The notes under the pieces: model-generated
What the model saw: only the letters and a program-made list of their open reading frames with translations
What the model was told of the DNA's origin: nothing
The model's database searches: none
Program-made: the position numbers and the translations under genes
In this document: one piece after another, positions 23,674 through 34,935 of the stretch
How the letters are laid out: each line of letters starts with the position of its first letter
How positions within the stretch are numbered: the first letter of the stretch is position 1
Assembly (NCBI RefSeq): GCF_000516985.1
Contig: NW_006917097.1
Coordinates: forward strand, 1,860,001 to 1,924,000
Direction of reading: 5' to 3'
DNA from: Pestalotiopsis fici W106-1
Taxonomy: Eukaryota > Ascomycota > Sordariomycetes > Amphisphaeriales > Sporocadaceae
Length of the DNA: 64,000 nt

Positions 23674-24438
23674 TCATGACATGACAAGTCCGCCGTCCAC
23701 AATGACTTGCTGGCCGGTGACTGCGTTGGCCCAAGGACTGGCAAAGAACAGAATCGCACCCGTGACGTCTTCGGGGGTAGTCACCCTGCGCAGGGGCGTG
23801 ACAGCGACAATCTGATCAAAGACGAATGGAGGCGTGGCACTGCTGGCATCCGTCATCGCGAGGAGCCCGCCTGCCACCATGTTGACCGTGACGTTCTTGG
23901 GGCCAAGCTCGGCGGCCATGGAGCGGGTAAAGGCGACGAGGGCGCCCTTGGCGGCGCAGTAGTCCTGGTAAGGCACGACGGGGTTCTGCACGAGGTTGCT
24001 GCCAATATTGATGATGCGGCCGCGACCGAGCTTCTCAAATCCGGACATGGCGGCTTTAGTGGTGTTGAGAGCGCCCTGGATCGCCACGCGAATTTGTGCA
24101 TCAAAGTCTTCCCACTCGAGGGTGTCCAGCTTCTTGCGCGCGTCGCCGTTGAATTTGAAGCTGGCTAGCGCATTGTTGACCACGACGCTGATGGGCTGGC
24201 CATAATACGACTCGGCCTGTCGGAACAGCGAGGCGACCTGCTCCGAGTCCGTGACATCGGCGACAATGGCGACGGCTCCGAGTTCCTTGGCCACCTGTTC
24301 GGTCGCTGGGCGTGAGAGGGAGGATGCGCAGTTGAGGACGACCTTTGCTCCTTCGGCGCAGAATGCCCTAGCCGTGGCCAAGCCGAGACCTCGACTGGAT
24401 CCCGTCACCAACACGACCTGGTCTGCCAGCTTGGACAT
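23674..24438 (-). CDS. Short-chain dehydrogenase/reductase (SDR)
   Basis: Intronless 254-aa NAD(P)-dependent oxidoreductase of the classical SDR family, Rossmann fold. The cofactor motif TGSSRGLGLA lies at about residues 13-22, the structural NNA motif follows near 91, and the catalytic Tyr/Lys pair is in YQDYCAAKG. A serine (IGSN) sits upstream as the third catalytic residue. The C-terminal end (GQQVIVDGGLVMS) is the usual SDR close. It resembles 3-oxoacyl-ACP-reductase-like fungal enzymes; the substrate is unknown. MSKLADQ is taken as the start because it lies the normal distance before the Rossmann motif. An in-frame ATG 34 codons upstream would add an atypical leader. It is divergent from the DUF3716-like gene, with a 392-bp shared intergenic region. 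Confidence 0.92.
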   Translation of the reverse strand: MSKLADQVVLVTGSSRGLGLATARAFCAEGAKVVLNCASSLSRPATEQVAKELGAVAIVADVTDSEQVASLFRQAESYYGQPISVVVNNALASFKFNGDARKKLDTLEWEDFDAQIRVAIQGALNTTKAAMSGFEKLGRGRIINIGSNLVQNPVVPYQDYCAAKGALVAFTRSMAAELGPKNVTVNMVAGGLLAMTDASSATPPFVFDQIVAVTPLRRVTTPEDVTGAILFFASPWANAVTGQQVIVDGGLVMS

Positions 24439-24830
24439 TTTTCTTTGCGTATCACAGTCCTGTGTTTGAGCAAGGTGAGGAACCCAAACACCAGAGCCGG
24501 AATCGGACACTTTGCTCCCAGGTACCAGCAGGATATCCACTATGTTTTATAGCGCATTTAGTATACTGTCTAAGGTACAGCAAAGGCCGAGGAGTGGACT
24601 AATTGCAACAAACGAAAAGCTTCAAAACCGAGTAATCAAGGCCTGCCGTTTGTACTAATGGTATTACGACAATGGCAAGTTTACTACAGTCGGGGGAAGT
24701 CCAAACAAGACACCCAAGTTCCAGGTTTCTATCCCTCGCCACGTCCGAGTTCGATCAGCATATCAACACTACTCAACAGACAAACAACACAAGCACAGAA
24801 AACAACACCAGCACAGCTGAGTAGTCAACC
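24439..24830. other. 392-bp divergent promoter region (SDR / DUF3716-like)
   Basis: Non-coding DNA between two divergently read start codons, so it probably carries both promoters. A TATA-like element faces the SDR gene. The side next to 24831 is rich in ACAAC/CAGCAC motifs typical of a leader. Confidence 0.5.
24544..24551 (-). promoter_or_regulatory. Candidate TATA box for the SDR gene
   Basis: TATAAAAC on the minus strand, about 105 bp before the ATG at 24438. Confidence 0.3.
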
Positions 24831-25547
24831 ATGTCCACGGAGTTGCCTGGCGAAAGGGCTTTGGGCGACTTCCATTGGAATGGCGTGCCACTACGAAATG
24901 TGCCTGCATCCTGGGATGATTGCAAGTCTCTTCTCGACCACACGGTCTGGATCGTCGACAACCTGCGAAGATGCCCTTTCAACGCGCCGCGCGTTATCCT
25001 GGAAAACTCAACAGTAAATATTCTGGTGGGACTCATGGTGTGCTGTCTTGCTGATCCATGCGCAGAAAATTGAGAGACTGTTTCGCCCCCAGATGAAGAG
25101 AAATGAGCCACAGGACAAGTGGGAGAAGGCACATGTTGATTTGAACGACGAGAATAAGGCTACAGCATTAGCATATTATCTCTTTTTCGACTCTGATCAG
25201 CTCATTCTTGACCGAGGCGTCAATTGCTGCGGACAGTGCCGCAATGAAAACAACTTTGGGCCAGGCGATACATGCTTCTCGGGTCTAAAGCATGTACTCC
25301 AAGGAGCCTGCTTCAACTGCGTGTACAACAGCACATCAGATCTGTGCACGTTCAAGAGAGGTAAATACACTTAGCACAACCCCAGCAGCCGCTTTAGCTG
25401 ATTAGTATAGCTGCGGACACTGGCAGATTCCTAGGTTTCACACAGAATTTGTTGAAGCAGACAAGCACGGAAGCTTTGCTTGACATGTACGACATGACAC
25501 TCGAAGAGCTTGAAGCACGCCGTAGACGAGGGGAGGAAGAGTCGTGA
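24831..25547 (+). CDS. DUF3716-like small cysteine-cluster protein, function unknown
   Basis: Three exons, 24831-25013, 25066-25360 and 25411-25547, give 204 aa; both introns begin with GTAAAT and keep the frame. The core reads CCGQC, then GDTCFSG, then GACFNC, then DLCTF, a Cx2C...C...Cx2C...C pattern that fits the fungal DUF3716 family of putative zinc-binding domains. The preceding segment (FRPQMKRNEPQDKWEKAH) is basic and helical. The C-terminus is an acidic/arginine-rich helix (LEELEARRRR). No signal peptide or membrane segment is visible, so it is probably nuclear or cytosolic. Such proteins are often single-copy hypothetical genes in accessory regions. Family assignment is by pattern only. 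Confidence 0.75.
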
Positions 25548-25884
25548 AGATGCACTCATAAGCAAGGGCTTGGGTGATGTATACGACAGCGATGAGCGTG
25601 GAAAGGAAAGACCAGCACGAGCAGATACGAGATAAGAGACCACGGAAAGCAACCTCAATGAACATGCAATGAGGATAATGGATATGATCCAAATGAGGCC
25701 TGTCTCAATTGTTCTTTCCAGTGAGGATTTGCCTTTTCAAGACAAATTCGAGCATTCGATACACGTGTATATGTGTAAAAAGATGTAAATGCTCAATTCC
25801 GCACCGCTTTGCCCAAAATGCTAGATGAGGCTAAAATGCTGGTATATAACATGCATGCACACTGTTCTATTCTTCTTATAGTCG
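25548..25884. other. Convergent intergenic region
   Basis: 3' flanks of the DUF3716-like gene (+) and the TAPT1-family gene (-). No gene or repeat recognised. Confidence 0.6.
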
Positions 25885-28800
25885 TTACCAGATCCTCTTG
25901 GCGATCATCTCATACCGCGTAACCTTTTCCAGGCCATCATCGCCTATCTCCATCTTCTTGCCGGCTTGCTCGCCTTTCTTCTCACGATCCCTCATTCGCC
26001 TGAGACCATCCGGATCATCAGCATAAATCAGTTTCCGCCTCTCGTCGCCGACCTCCACCTGACCCCAGCCTCCGACGCGTTTTCCGGGTTGAAAGAAACT
26101 CTCACGTTTGTGGTCACCATTGGCAATCGCTTGTTCTTGAGCTTGGACAGCAGCATAGCGCTCCCGAGCATACTTGAGAAGAACCATGCCGAGGATGAGC
26201 TTGACGAGGAGAAGAATAAGCCAGGCGAGGAGGAAAAATGTCAACATTGTGATCAGGGCCACGGCATCATCGGAGCTGAATGACCAGGATGAATGGCCCT
26301 CTTGCTGGGTAAATGGATCGCCGTAGACGGCCCGCCCCAAAGCATTCCGCAGCAGATTATCAAGCCGGTCCAGGGCAGCCAGCATAGCAGCCGAGGAGGG
26401 TACTGATGACTCGAGGGATAAGTCCATAGTCGCTGTAGGCATCGGCGGCGGTAGATGAGTGGCGAGAAACATGTGATATATTTGTACGCAAGCTCTGATG
26501 AACAAGCAAGACAAAGGGAGAAGAGGCAGACCGATCCTGCGCGTGAGGGCAGGTGCGCCAAAGGCCTAGATTTGTGCTTAGTGAATACAGAGTGCTGAAG
26601 ATGATGCCCAAACTTACATTCGTATAATAATCCTTGCAAAAAATGTCAAGCATTCTTCGGTATATGGTTGGTTTGACGTTGTTGAACTTGTTAATGTAGG
26701 CATGCTTGGCCCAGTCAACCAGCATCTCACTACCAATTACAATAAGGAAAGGCGACAAGACTTCGCCCGAGAACATCCAAGAAGGCAATAGAGTAAAACT
26801 CGCAGGCAAGTTGGAGGCCGTGTGGATAGGCCCTGGACCTGACATGGATGGGTCGATCTCGCTGCCTGCTCCGGGGACGGACAGGCCACCAACTTCTACG
26901 ATATTGCGAAGACCAATGATAATCAAGATGATCCAGAGTTGGAATCGCTCCACAACATCAGAACAAGTCAGCTGGAAGAGATTTTCCTTTTCGATTTTCT
27001 TGAAAACACTTCCCTTGATTTCGACAAACTGGTTGGACATGAGCAGCGTGAGCAACGCATTAGAGTAAGAATTGACAGCCACGTTCAGAGTGATGACCTG
27101 GTAGAACAAAACGACGGCATGTGCCACGTTGTAGATCAGAGACAGGACAAACATGCCCAGCGGAAGAAGAACCTTGGAACGGCCAAAGCTGTTGCGCGAC
27201 AATGTTTCGGAGCTAAACAGACATTCTAGGATATCTTGGCCAATGGCTGCGAGCAACCGGTCTCCAACCTCGAGGAGGTTAAAGATGACATACAGTTTCA
27301 TGGCAGATTGAGCCCGAATGAAGTGATACATTCGACTGGCATCAATGGTCATCAATGCCAGAGAGCTGCACACAATGACAAGACCCTGGAGCAAGTCGGC
27401 CTTGTGGTAAGGTGTAAGATCAGACGGCATTGACTTGGTTCTCCGGTGGCGGAAGCCGCTCGGCTTGTGCCTTGGCATGGCATGTTTGGGCGGATGAAAC
27501 CCAGCGTTGCCATTCAGGCGCCCTGCGTCAAGAGAAGCGGTGGTGGCATCCGACGCATACGCGGTGTCTCTTGCGCGACTCTGACTTCTCTCATTCTCGC
27601 TTGCCGTAGCTTGGCTGCTTTGTGCCCTGCTTGCTGAAGGTCGCGTGGTCGATCGACCTCTCCGGCCACGCTTCCACAGCCGCCAAATGCCTTGCCAGAC
27701 AAAGCCTGTGAGCCACTTTACTTCTTTCCATACCATGTAGCCCCACCATTTCATGAGAACCCAAATGGCCATACAGAAACGCAGAGGGAGCAGAGTAAAT
27801 GTGTAGAGAAATGCATCCAAGCAAGCAAGCGTGCCAAACATCAAGGTCGACTCCAAATAGGGCGGAACAAGAAGAGCGTTCAAGAGACGCTCGAACTTGA
27901 CGGCGCTAGATTCGTATGGAATATCGGAAGTTTGGTGGCGGTAGATGTACAGCGGACTGGGTCGGACACCTGCCAACTCGAGTTGGAGATGTGTGTGCAA
28001 GGACATGGGAGGCAGCGGTATTGCTGGTTGAATATGGGTAGCTGACTGTACATGAGTCGCTGGCTGAATATGAGCCGCAGGTTGCAGAGCCTCTCCATTT
28101 CCGATTTCTTCGCTGGGCGTCTTGTCTGGCCTACGCGAAGCAGGCGTAGTACGTCTCGGAGCCGGCGTCGTATTACTGTTATTACTCAAGTTCAGCGGCG
28201 GTGGGCGAGCAGCAGGATTGAACGAGAATCTCCGTGAGCTATTCGGTGAGGTCGCAGTCGCAGCTCCCAAAGTCGGGCGGCGAGTGATGGGTGGCTGAGA
28301 GAGAGTCCTTGGACCTGGCCGCGGCCGACTAGTCTCGGGAGTCGTTCGGTTGAGGACGGGCACTTCGGAAAAGTTGCGAGATCTCAGAGGCTCCGAGTAT
28401 GTCTTGTCATTTCCATTCTGTGCTCTGGCCGCGTCTTGCTCGGCGGGCTGAATCCCAAGCCCAACCCCATTCTGGACCTGCTCGTTGGCCGTGAGCCGAG
28501 AGGCGGATTCTACCAATCCGGCAGAGAGAGGGTACTCCATGCCATTCGGTTTGTATTGAGCACCAGCTGGCGACTGAGGCGGTACTATGGCCACAGGCAA
28601 TGACTCTGGCGAAGAGGCTAGAGCCTGTATCTGCGATGCGGACAACTTGCGGACCGTTCCGGTGGTATCCCTCTTCGCCGGAGACGATGCTTTGGTTGAA
28701 TCAATCCCATTGTTTGCATTACCCAAAGACGCCTGAGCAAGATCTTGTTGGGACGACGAGTTCGAGGTCGAAGTCTCATCACTATTTTGATTCGAGGTGC

Positions 28801-29125
28801 TTTCAGACGAGGAAATGTTTTCCTTTGTATTCAGAACCGTCTCTATTATTTCGGCCTCTCCTTCTTTGATCTGTGGGAGGGTTTTCGTGTCCGCCTTTCC
28901 GGCTGCGTCCAGCGGCATGACGAGCGGCGACACAGTCATTTCGAGCTCGGGAAAGGGATCGGTAGACGGAGATGGGCGCGGAGACGGCAACTGGTGTGTC
29001 TCTTTCGGCATGTTGTCTGCGCTCCCTGCATCCCGAGAAACACGTCGTCCAGCTCTTTCCTCGACATGGCCGAGAACACGAGGAATCTGGCCCTCTTCAC
29101 CTTCCCCCGCAACCATTCCTGACAT
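25885..29125 (-). CDS. TAPT1/EMP65-family transmembrane protein (DUF747)
   Basis: Predicted 1062-aa ER or endomembrane protein. Two exons, 29125-26618 and 26565-25885, with a 52-nt intron starting GTAAGT. Roughly the first 385 residues are disordered, rich in Ser, Pro and Thr, with short imperfect repeats around HIQPATHVQSATHIQPA. The conserved TAPT1 domain follows: YESSAVKFERLLNALLVPP, PLRF, KADLLQGLVIVCSSLALM, YVIFNLLEVGDRLLAAIGQD, LLMSNQFVEIKGSVFKK and AKHAYINKFNNVKPTIY, then a final multi-helix block including ALITMLTFFLLAWLILLL. The yeast relative EMP65 works with SLP1 in ER protein folding; animal TAPT1 is tied to trafficking and ciliary basal bodies. The start at MSGMVAGEG is the first ATG in an open frame that begins upstream, so the N-terminus is uncertain. 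Confidence 0.9.
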
Positions 29126-31195
29126 TATCGCAAAGAACGCACCCTCTGCAGGGCATCGTACATCAAGTTGTCGACGGCGAATATGTGCGGATTGCTTGGA
29201 GGCTTGCGCCAATACAATGTTCGTTGTGTGAGTCGCGCAATGCAGATCAGTTGAAGGTCGACCAGAGCGATAAAGCTACCAAGGTAGTTGCAGCTGAAAA
29301 GCATACTTGTTATCTGTTTGCGCCCTGCAGGGGAGCTAATGCGCTGTGAAAAATCCCCTGAGCTATGTTCATTAGCGGCCACCTCACCACTAGCAGCGGC
29401 TAAAGGTGGTCTAGGTCCGTCGCATGTGGCCACTAGAACGGGCGGAGTTGACGTCAATCCAAGCTCAGACGAAGTGACAGTCGAAGCTTAAGTCGACTGC
29501 GTGCACACAACATGACCGGGAGTCCAGTTTAGCTCTTTGCTTTGGATATTCGTACCTCTGAATGTACATGGTCATAAGAAGATATATCCAAGTTTTTCAC
29601 GATCTCATTATTTATCAGTCACATGAAGGAAAGGAAAAGAAAAACACATTGGGTCATCGTTGTTCGAAACGTCTTTTGATCTGTACTTCCACCCCCCCGA
29701 TCTGGCGTTGTAAAATAGTGAACAACATGCAAGGTACGAAGTACTGTGCATGCCAATGGAACCTACTTGGCTGGAGTATCTCACTTTTGACTCAAATGAC
29801 TTCCACAACAGGAAATTCGGCACCACAGCGTGGCTGCACTGGAAATTGAACTGTGGTTAGAGATGACAAGATTCCAATATTGAGATGATCCATCATAAAT
29901 GCGTGTCAAGTGATTCGGCGACCGTGGGGTGTAAAAGACATGGTGTCATTCACAATTGTCACTTTGGGTCACTACATGAGATGCAAATACTCGAAGACTC
30001 ACATGATACTATGCTGGGCAACTTGTGGGCATGAATGATGGTGAAATTCATTCAACAAGGTAACATTGACCGTCTGTGCAGTTGCACGCTATCATAAAGC
30101 GTATGTGGTTCTACAGAAGTTTTACAAAGGTAGGATTCAGGGATAATTCAGGACAAAACGAGGTACAAGACTAGAGGTCTTACATAATCATATTTTCGAA
30201 GAAGACTTCTCGGAATATATCTATCGTCTGATAGGGTCTATACTATTATTGGGCATATCATGGCTTAAGGGTATGATGGGTTTCGGAAAGGTATATATAA
30301 CTGACCTCCAGATGGACATCGAGTTTCCCAAGTTCCTCTTTTGATCAACTCCGAGCCACAGAAAACAATGGCAATTCGCTTTCCGCATGCAGCAACGGCC
30401 ATCGAAATCTGCATTTTTGTGACTGATTGGTCCATTGGGACAAACTTTTTCGGAAAAATGGCATATCTTGCATCGAACAAGCTTCTCAACCTTCCATGGC
30501 TGTACCCTGTTGACGCTCGCTGGTTTCCGCATGTAGCGCTGAGGGCCGCTTGATCCTTGCTACGGTCAGGGACGCCGAAACCGAAGTGCACCCAGGACCC
30601 TGCCCACGCAGACGGGGGGTTCGAATAACTGACAACTCTAAATAAGAGCCGCATTATTGACCCCTTGACACACGACGTGTCTCCGTTTCCGAATATCTTG
30701 TCCTGTCAACGGCGTTTGGCAAGCGCCCTCACCCGTGTGATCCACTCAGGGAAGCCATAGAAAACTTCCATACAGGGACCATAAGCACGGCGTATCGATC
30801 CAAAGCGGAAGTACAGAGACTGGAGGGATCCATATATAGTGCCATCCAATGCACAGTCAAACCTCCGGCGCGTTTGAACTTGCCAATCCTAAGAGTGGCT
30901 GTGGTAGCTTCGCGCATGTGCGGCACCATTGACATTGCAGTCCACTGCTGTTCTTATAGAGCAAAACCATCCACAAATTATGTTGGCGATGGTTTGAAGC
31001 ACCAACGAATATCTTCGTGCTCAATATTTGTCTTTTTCTCTGCTGCTGGTCTAGCATCGCTGCGCGTTCTTGTACTCTCGTTCTGATATAACCCGCTGTG
31101 CGGCTTGTCTTTTCAGTTCATACACTTGCGCCAGCGTGATTAATCCAACCTCAAAATCTTCCTAATATCCTGAGTCTCCACGACTTCTATCAAAA
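29126..31195. other. 2-kb divergent intergenic region (TAPT1 / cutinase)
   Basis: Probably holds both promoters. A perfect TGACGTCA (CRE) lies at 29449-29456. Short open frames near 30220-30650 overlap on both strands and show no domain. No gene is supported. Confidence 0.55.
29449..29456. promoter_or_regulatory. Perfect CRE palindrome TGACGTCA
   Basis: Eight-base CRE/ATF consensus about 325 bp upstream of the TAPT1-family start codon. A single 8-mer can occur by chance, so function is only a possibility. Confidence 0.3.
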
Positions 31196-31996
31196 ATGAA
31201 GCTCTCGACAATCCTTAGCGCCGGGCTCCTGGCTGTCTACGCCTCAGCAACACCCATCGTCACGACCGGAACAAGCTATAATATCCCCGATGGCGTGAGC
31301 ATCCAAGAAATGGTGGCACGAGGCGAAGACAACCTAGTACGACGCCAAGCCAATGACACTGGGGACTCCTCATTCACCGCGAATGACTTCCTTGACGCCG
31401 GTTGCAAGGATGTTGTTTTGGTCTACGCCCGAGGCAGCACACAAGACGGTAACATTGTACGTTGTGCTATTCTCCTGACTATATCAAGATACCATGACAA
31501 CTAACAGATTAAACAGGGCGATCAACCGGGTCCCCAGTTGGCCTCGTCACTTCAGACTTCGCTAGGAGCAGACCGTGTCGCTGTACAAGGCGTCGACTAT
31601 CCCGCTGGTTTGGCCCAAAACCTCATCCCCGGCGGCACCAATCCCGACGACGCCGCCGATATGGCTGACCTCATCGCCAACATCTCGTCCACTTGCCCAG
31701 ACTCGCAAATTGTGCTCTCGGGCTACAGCCAAGGCGCCGCCATGGTCCACCGTGCCACCGAGCAGATTGACGACGAGACTGTCCTAGGCCAGATTGCCGC
31801 CGCCGTCACTTTTGGCGACACGCAAAAGGACCAAGACGACGACCAAGTGCCCAATGTCGACACGGCCAAGACGCTCATTCTGTGCAATGACGGCGATCTG
31901 GTCTGCGACGGTACGCTCATCGTCACAAAAGCCCATCTCGATTACACGGGCAAGGTGCAACAAGCTAGTGATTTCGTCACTGGCTTGATACAATAG
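31196..31996 (+). CDS. Cutinase (carbohydrate esterase family 5)
   Basis: Predicted 246-aa secreted serine esterase that hydrolyses plant cutin polyesters. Exons 31196-31456 and 31517-31996 join in phase through a 60-nt intron. Residues 1-18 are a signal peptide, followed by a pro-region. The catalytic serine is Ser158 in the GYSQGA motif; the aspartate is Asp214 in CNDGDLVC and the histidine His227 in AHLDY. The YARGST motif supplies the oxyanion-hole serine (Ser81). Cysteine pairs Cys70-Cys147 and Cys210-Cys217 match the two family disulphides. Length and layout are typical of fungal cutinases. With the PL3 pectate lyase it points to growth on plant surfaces. Confidence 0.96.
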
Positions 31997-32464
31997 CTGA
32001 CATCATTTGAATATTTTTGGGGAGTCTGGCGTTGAACTCGTCAGAGGCAGACTGCGATAGATACCCATTTGCCGTTTCAGTATTGACATAGATTGCTCGC
32101 TTTTTTGAACAGTGGCGCGTATTTGGGAAGATGCATTTAAACTTTCAGCATAGGTCCAATGCATAATGAATATTTAAAAGAACCAACAACAAGATCAAAG
32201 ACACGATTGTTCAATTGGATGTCATAGGCTCTATAAATCATACAATGGGTGCTTTGATTGTTTTGTCTGATGCCGGAAGAGGAATGGTTCAGGATTGTCA
32301 CATTGTTATACTTGTGGTCTTTGTGCAACCAAATCCCTCTTCATAAAACCTGGGTCAAACGTCGTGCGACGGGAGAAAACAAGGTCAATTAAGAGGACAG
32401 AGTAGAAGGAAAGAGAGAAAAAGGTATTATTGAACTTGATCGTTTTAGAATTGTTCACCAGAAC
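31997..32464. other. Intergenic region between cutinase and kinase-like genes
   Basis: 3' flank of the cutinase gene and promoter of the kinase-like gene; no other feature seen. Confidence 0.6.
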
Positions 32465-33930
32465 ATGTCGTCCTTTTCACTCGATTACGACGATGAAAGG
32501 AAAGCTCAGGTTAAAGAATACGGACAGCTTCTCAAGGCATACTTCGACAACGACGGCAAGAAACGATTTCAGTTCCAGAAAGCGATGGGAGCAGGCGCCT
32601 CTGGATTGGCATGGCTTATCAAATTCAACCCCGCGGGCGGCTTTCCAAATGAGAAAAAGATTATACTCAAGACCAACATCGAAAACGCTCTCACCGAGAA
32701 GGACTACGTTGAGGGGTCGAGCTATAAGGCCAAACTTGACAAAGGGATGGAAAAGGAGGTGAACATGTTGAAGGTTCGTTACCCGAGACGCCTTTCAACT
32801 TTCTCTGTAGTGACTAACATATTGCTCGCAGAAATTGAGATTCGCGCGGCATATTGCTCGGATACTGGAGATTGGCGATGACCCGCTCCAGACACCATTC
32901 CCCTTGAGACCGCATCGCAACGAGATCAGTTTCTATATGGAGTGTCTACCAAACGGCCAACTCTACGACTTCCTAGAGCGAGTAATAGACAGCGATGACA
33001 TCTCGCACCTGCCGAATCGAGTGTTGTGGAGGATGTTTTTATGCCGTAAACCTTCCCTCAACCCAACACGATTTACCGTGATGACACATGCTGACCGACT
33101 CTTTAGTTATACGCGCCTGCATCGGGATGCAATGGCCTCCCGAGGATCCCGGAGACGGCAGCGCGGTCAAAGAACGTGTGCGAGCTTCGGCTCACGAAGC
33201 CAAAATTACACACGGTGATATGCATAATGGTAATAGTAAGTAGCCTTCACACTTTCCAATTGGTTGGTACTAATACAATCTGCTTCTTTTAGTCATGATT
33301 GACGACTTCACCCTCGACGAAGATGAACACGATCTGTTCCCGGCGCTGAAGTTGATAGATTTCGGAATGGCAACAGAGGATCCATCGTAAGTTACTCGCT
33401 TTCCTGGATAATATCTTTAGAAAATTCAGCTAACAATGGATAGGGACTTGAACGTGGAGGATGAAAATGTTTGGGACATAGGACTAGTAAGCCCCTAGTG
33501 ACTTCTATTTGATCAAGCAGCAAGCAGACTCTAACCCGGTGTCCAGATAATGATGACAGCAATAACATTGGAGCATGGGTGGATCCACACATACCGATTT
33601 AACCCAACCGTCAAGACAAAACTGACTCCTGGAGGCCCGGAATACGACACAGTCGCTACGGGGCTGCTACCCGATGAAGATGACATTACAAAAGCGGACC
33701 CCGTGCCATGGCTCGATAACGATCTTAGAGCGCTTGTTTGTGCATGTCTAGCAAAATCAGATCACCATCGCCCAAAGGTCGTGACGCTGGCGACTGCAGC
33801 TTCCAAGGCCGTGGAAACCTACGATGCGATGCATTACATGAACCAAGGAAGTCGAGACTTCATGCTGGAAGGCGATAGTGCCATAAAAGCAATCGTTAGA
33901 GAATTTCTCCACGCCCCTCCAGAATATTGA
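32465..33930 (+). CDS. Protein-kinase-like domain protein, orphan
   Basis: Six exons, 32465-32773, 32832-33045, 33107-33235, 33293-33386, 33444-33486 and 33547-33930, give 390 aa. Almost the whole protein is one kinase-fold domain. GAGASGLAWLIKF is a glycine-rich loop, IILKTN carries the candidate ATP-binding lysine, and KEVNMLKKL the paired glutamate. HGDMHNGN replaces the usual HRDxxxxN catalytic loop but keeps Asp and Asn; LIDFGMA is the metal-binding DFG. A VWDIGLIMMTAITLEHGW segment matches subdomain IX. All catalytic residues are present, so activity is plausible, but the HGDxHxxN loop is shared with small-molecule kinases, so the substrate may not be a protein. Such genes form expanded, poorly described families in filamentous fungi. 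The first intron has a weak GTTCGT donor. Confidence 0.82.
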
Positions 33931-34209
33931 GATCTGGCTCAAGTTTCGTCCGACTCTACAAGGAACTTGTCGTACAAAACTCCAACTCTTCAATCAACTC
34001 CCCAGCTCACAATTACATTAGACATCTTCCTGGCCCAGGAGGGGGGGGGGCCTGCCAGCCACGACCTCCAGACTCGTAACACGAGACTTACAAGCCCTTG
34101 GATTCGATTCCAATTTCCCGGCCATTCTTGACGGAACATGCTCATATCTTGTATTTAATCTCTTTGAATTGAACGCCATACACCACTGGCAACAGCCAAC
34201 TATGAACCC

Positions 34210-34935
34210 CTAGCTGGCACTTTTTGCGAAAGGATCATCAGTCGAGTCCGGATTGCGACGATATTCAGAGCGGATGGAAATATCCTCCGCCACATCTTCT
34301 CCATACCGATCAGCAACAAAGGCAAACATCATGTCGATTCCTGCCGACACGCCCGACGATGTCCATACGTTGCCGTCCGTCACCCACCGAGCCTTGGGCA
34401 CCCAGTCGACGTTTGGTCCTACTGACTTGACCTGGACGAATCATCAGGAACATGTATCGTTTTCCCTCTCAAGCACGATGGGTAATTGCAGGGGATAACC
34501 TACCCATTCAAATGCCAACTTGTTGCTCGTGGCTCTCTTTCCGTCGAGCACTCCCGCCTTTGCCGCCAGCGCAGAACCAGTACAGACGGTCAAAAAGTAT
34601 CGAACTTTTGGAAACACGCGCTTCACGTACTCGACCGACGGAGCAATGACATCGTCACGTCTCGTGCCCATTCCGCCGGGCACCAGCACCACCTCAATGT
34701 CCTCGGGGGCGTCCCGAAACGTGTGCGTGGGCATGACCGACTGGCCAAAGCCGCCCGGCTCGAGCGCCGTGGACACGGGGTCTAGGGTCTCGGCGAGCAT
34801 GGAAAACCGCAGCTCGTCTCGCCCCTTGGACAGAAAGTTGAGAATGTCGACGGGCCCAAAGACGTCGAGCGATTGGAATCCCGGGAACAGGACGACGCCG
34901 AACTTGGTCGGTGGATCCTTTGAAGCTGTCGCCAT
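34210..34935 (-). CDS. DJ-1/PfpI family protein (class I glutamine amidotransferase-like)
   Basis: Predicted 217-aa protein. Exons 34935-34504 and 34431-34210 join in phase. KFGVVLFPGFQSLDVFGPVDIL opens the flavodoxin-like fold with the conserved glutamate position occupied by Asp/Gln-type residues. LTVCTGSALAAKAGVLDGKRAT holds the nucleophile-elbow Cys118, and WTSSGVSAGIDM the C-terminal signature of the isonitrile-hydratase/ThiJ subgroup. Members act as isonitrile hydratases, glyoxalases or stress chaperones; the exact role here is unknown. MATASKD is taken as the start; an upstream in-frame candidate is not needed. The gene converges on the kinase-like gene with 279 bp between their ends. 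Confidence 0.9.
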
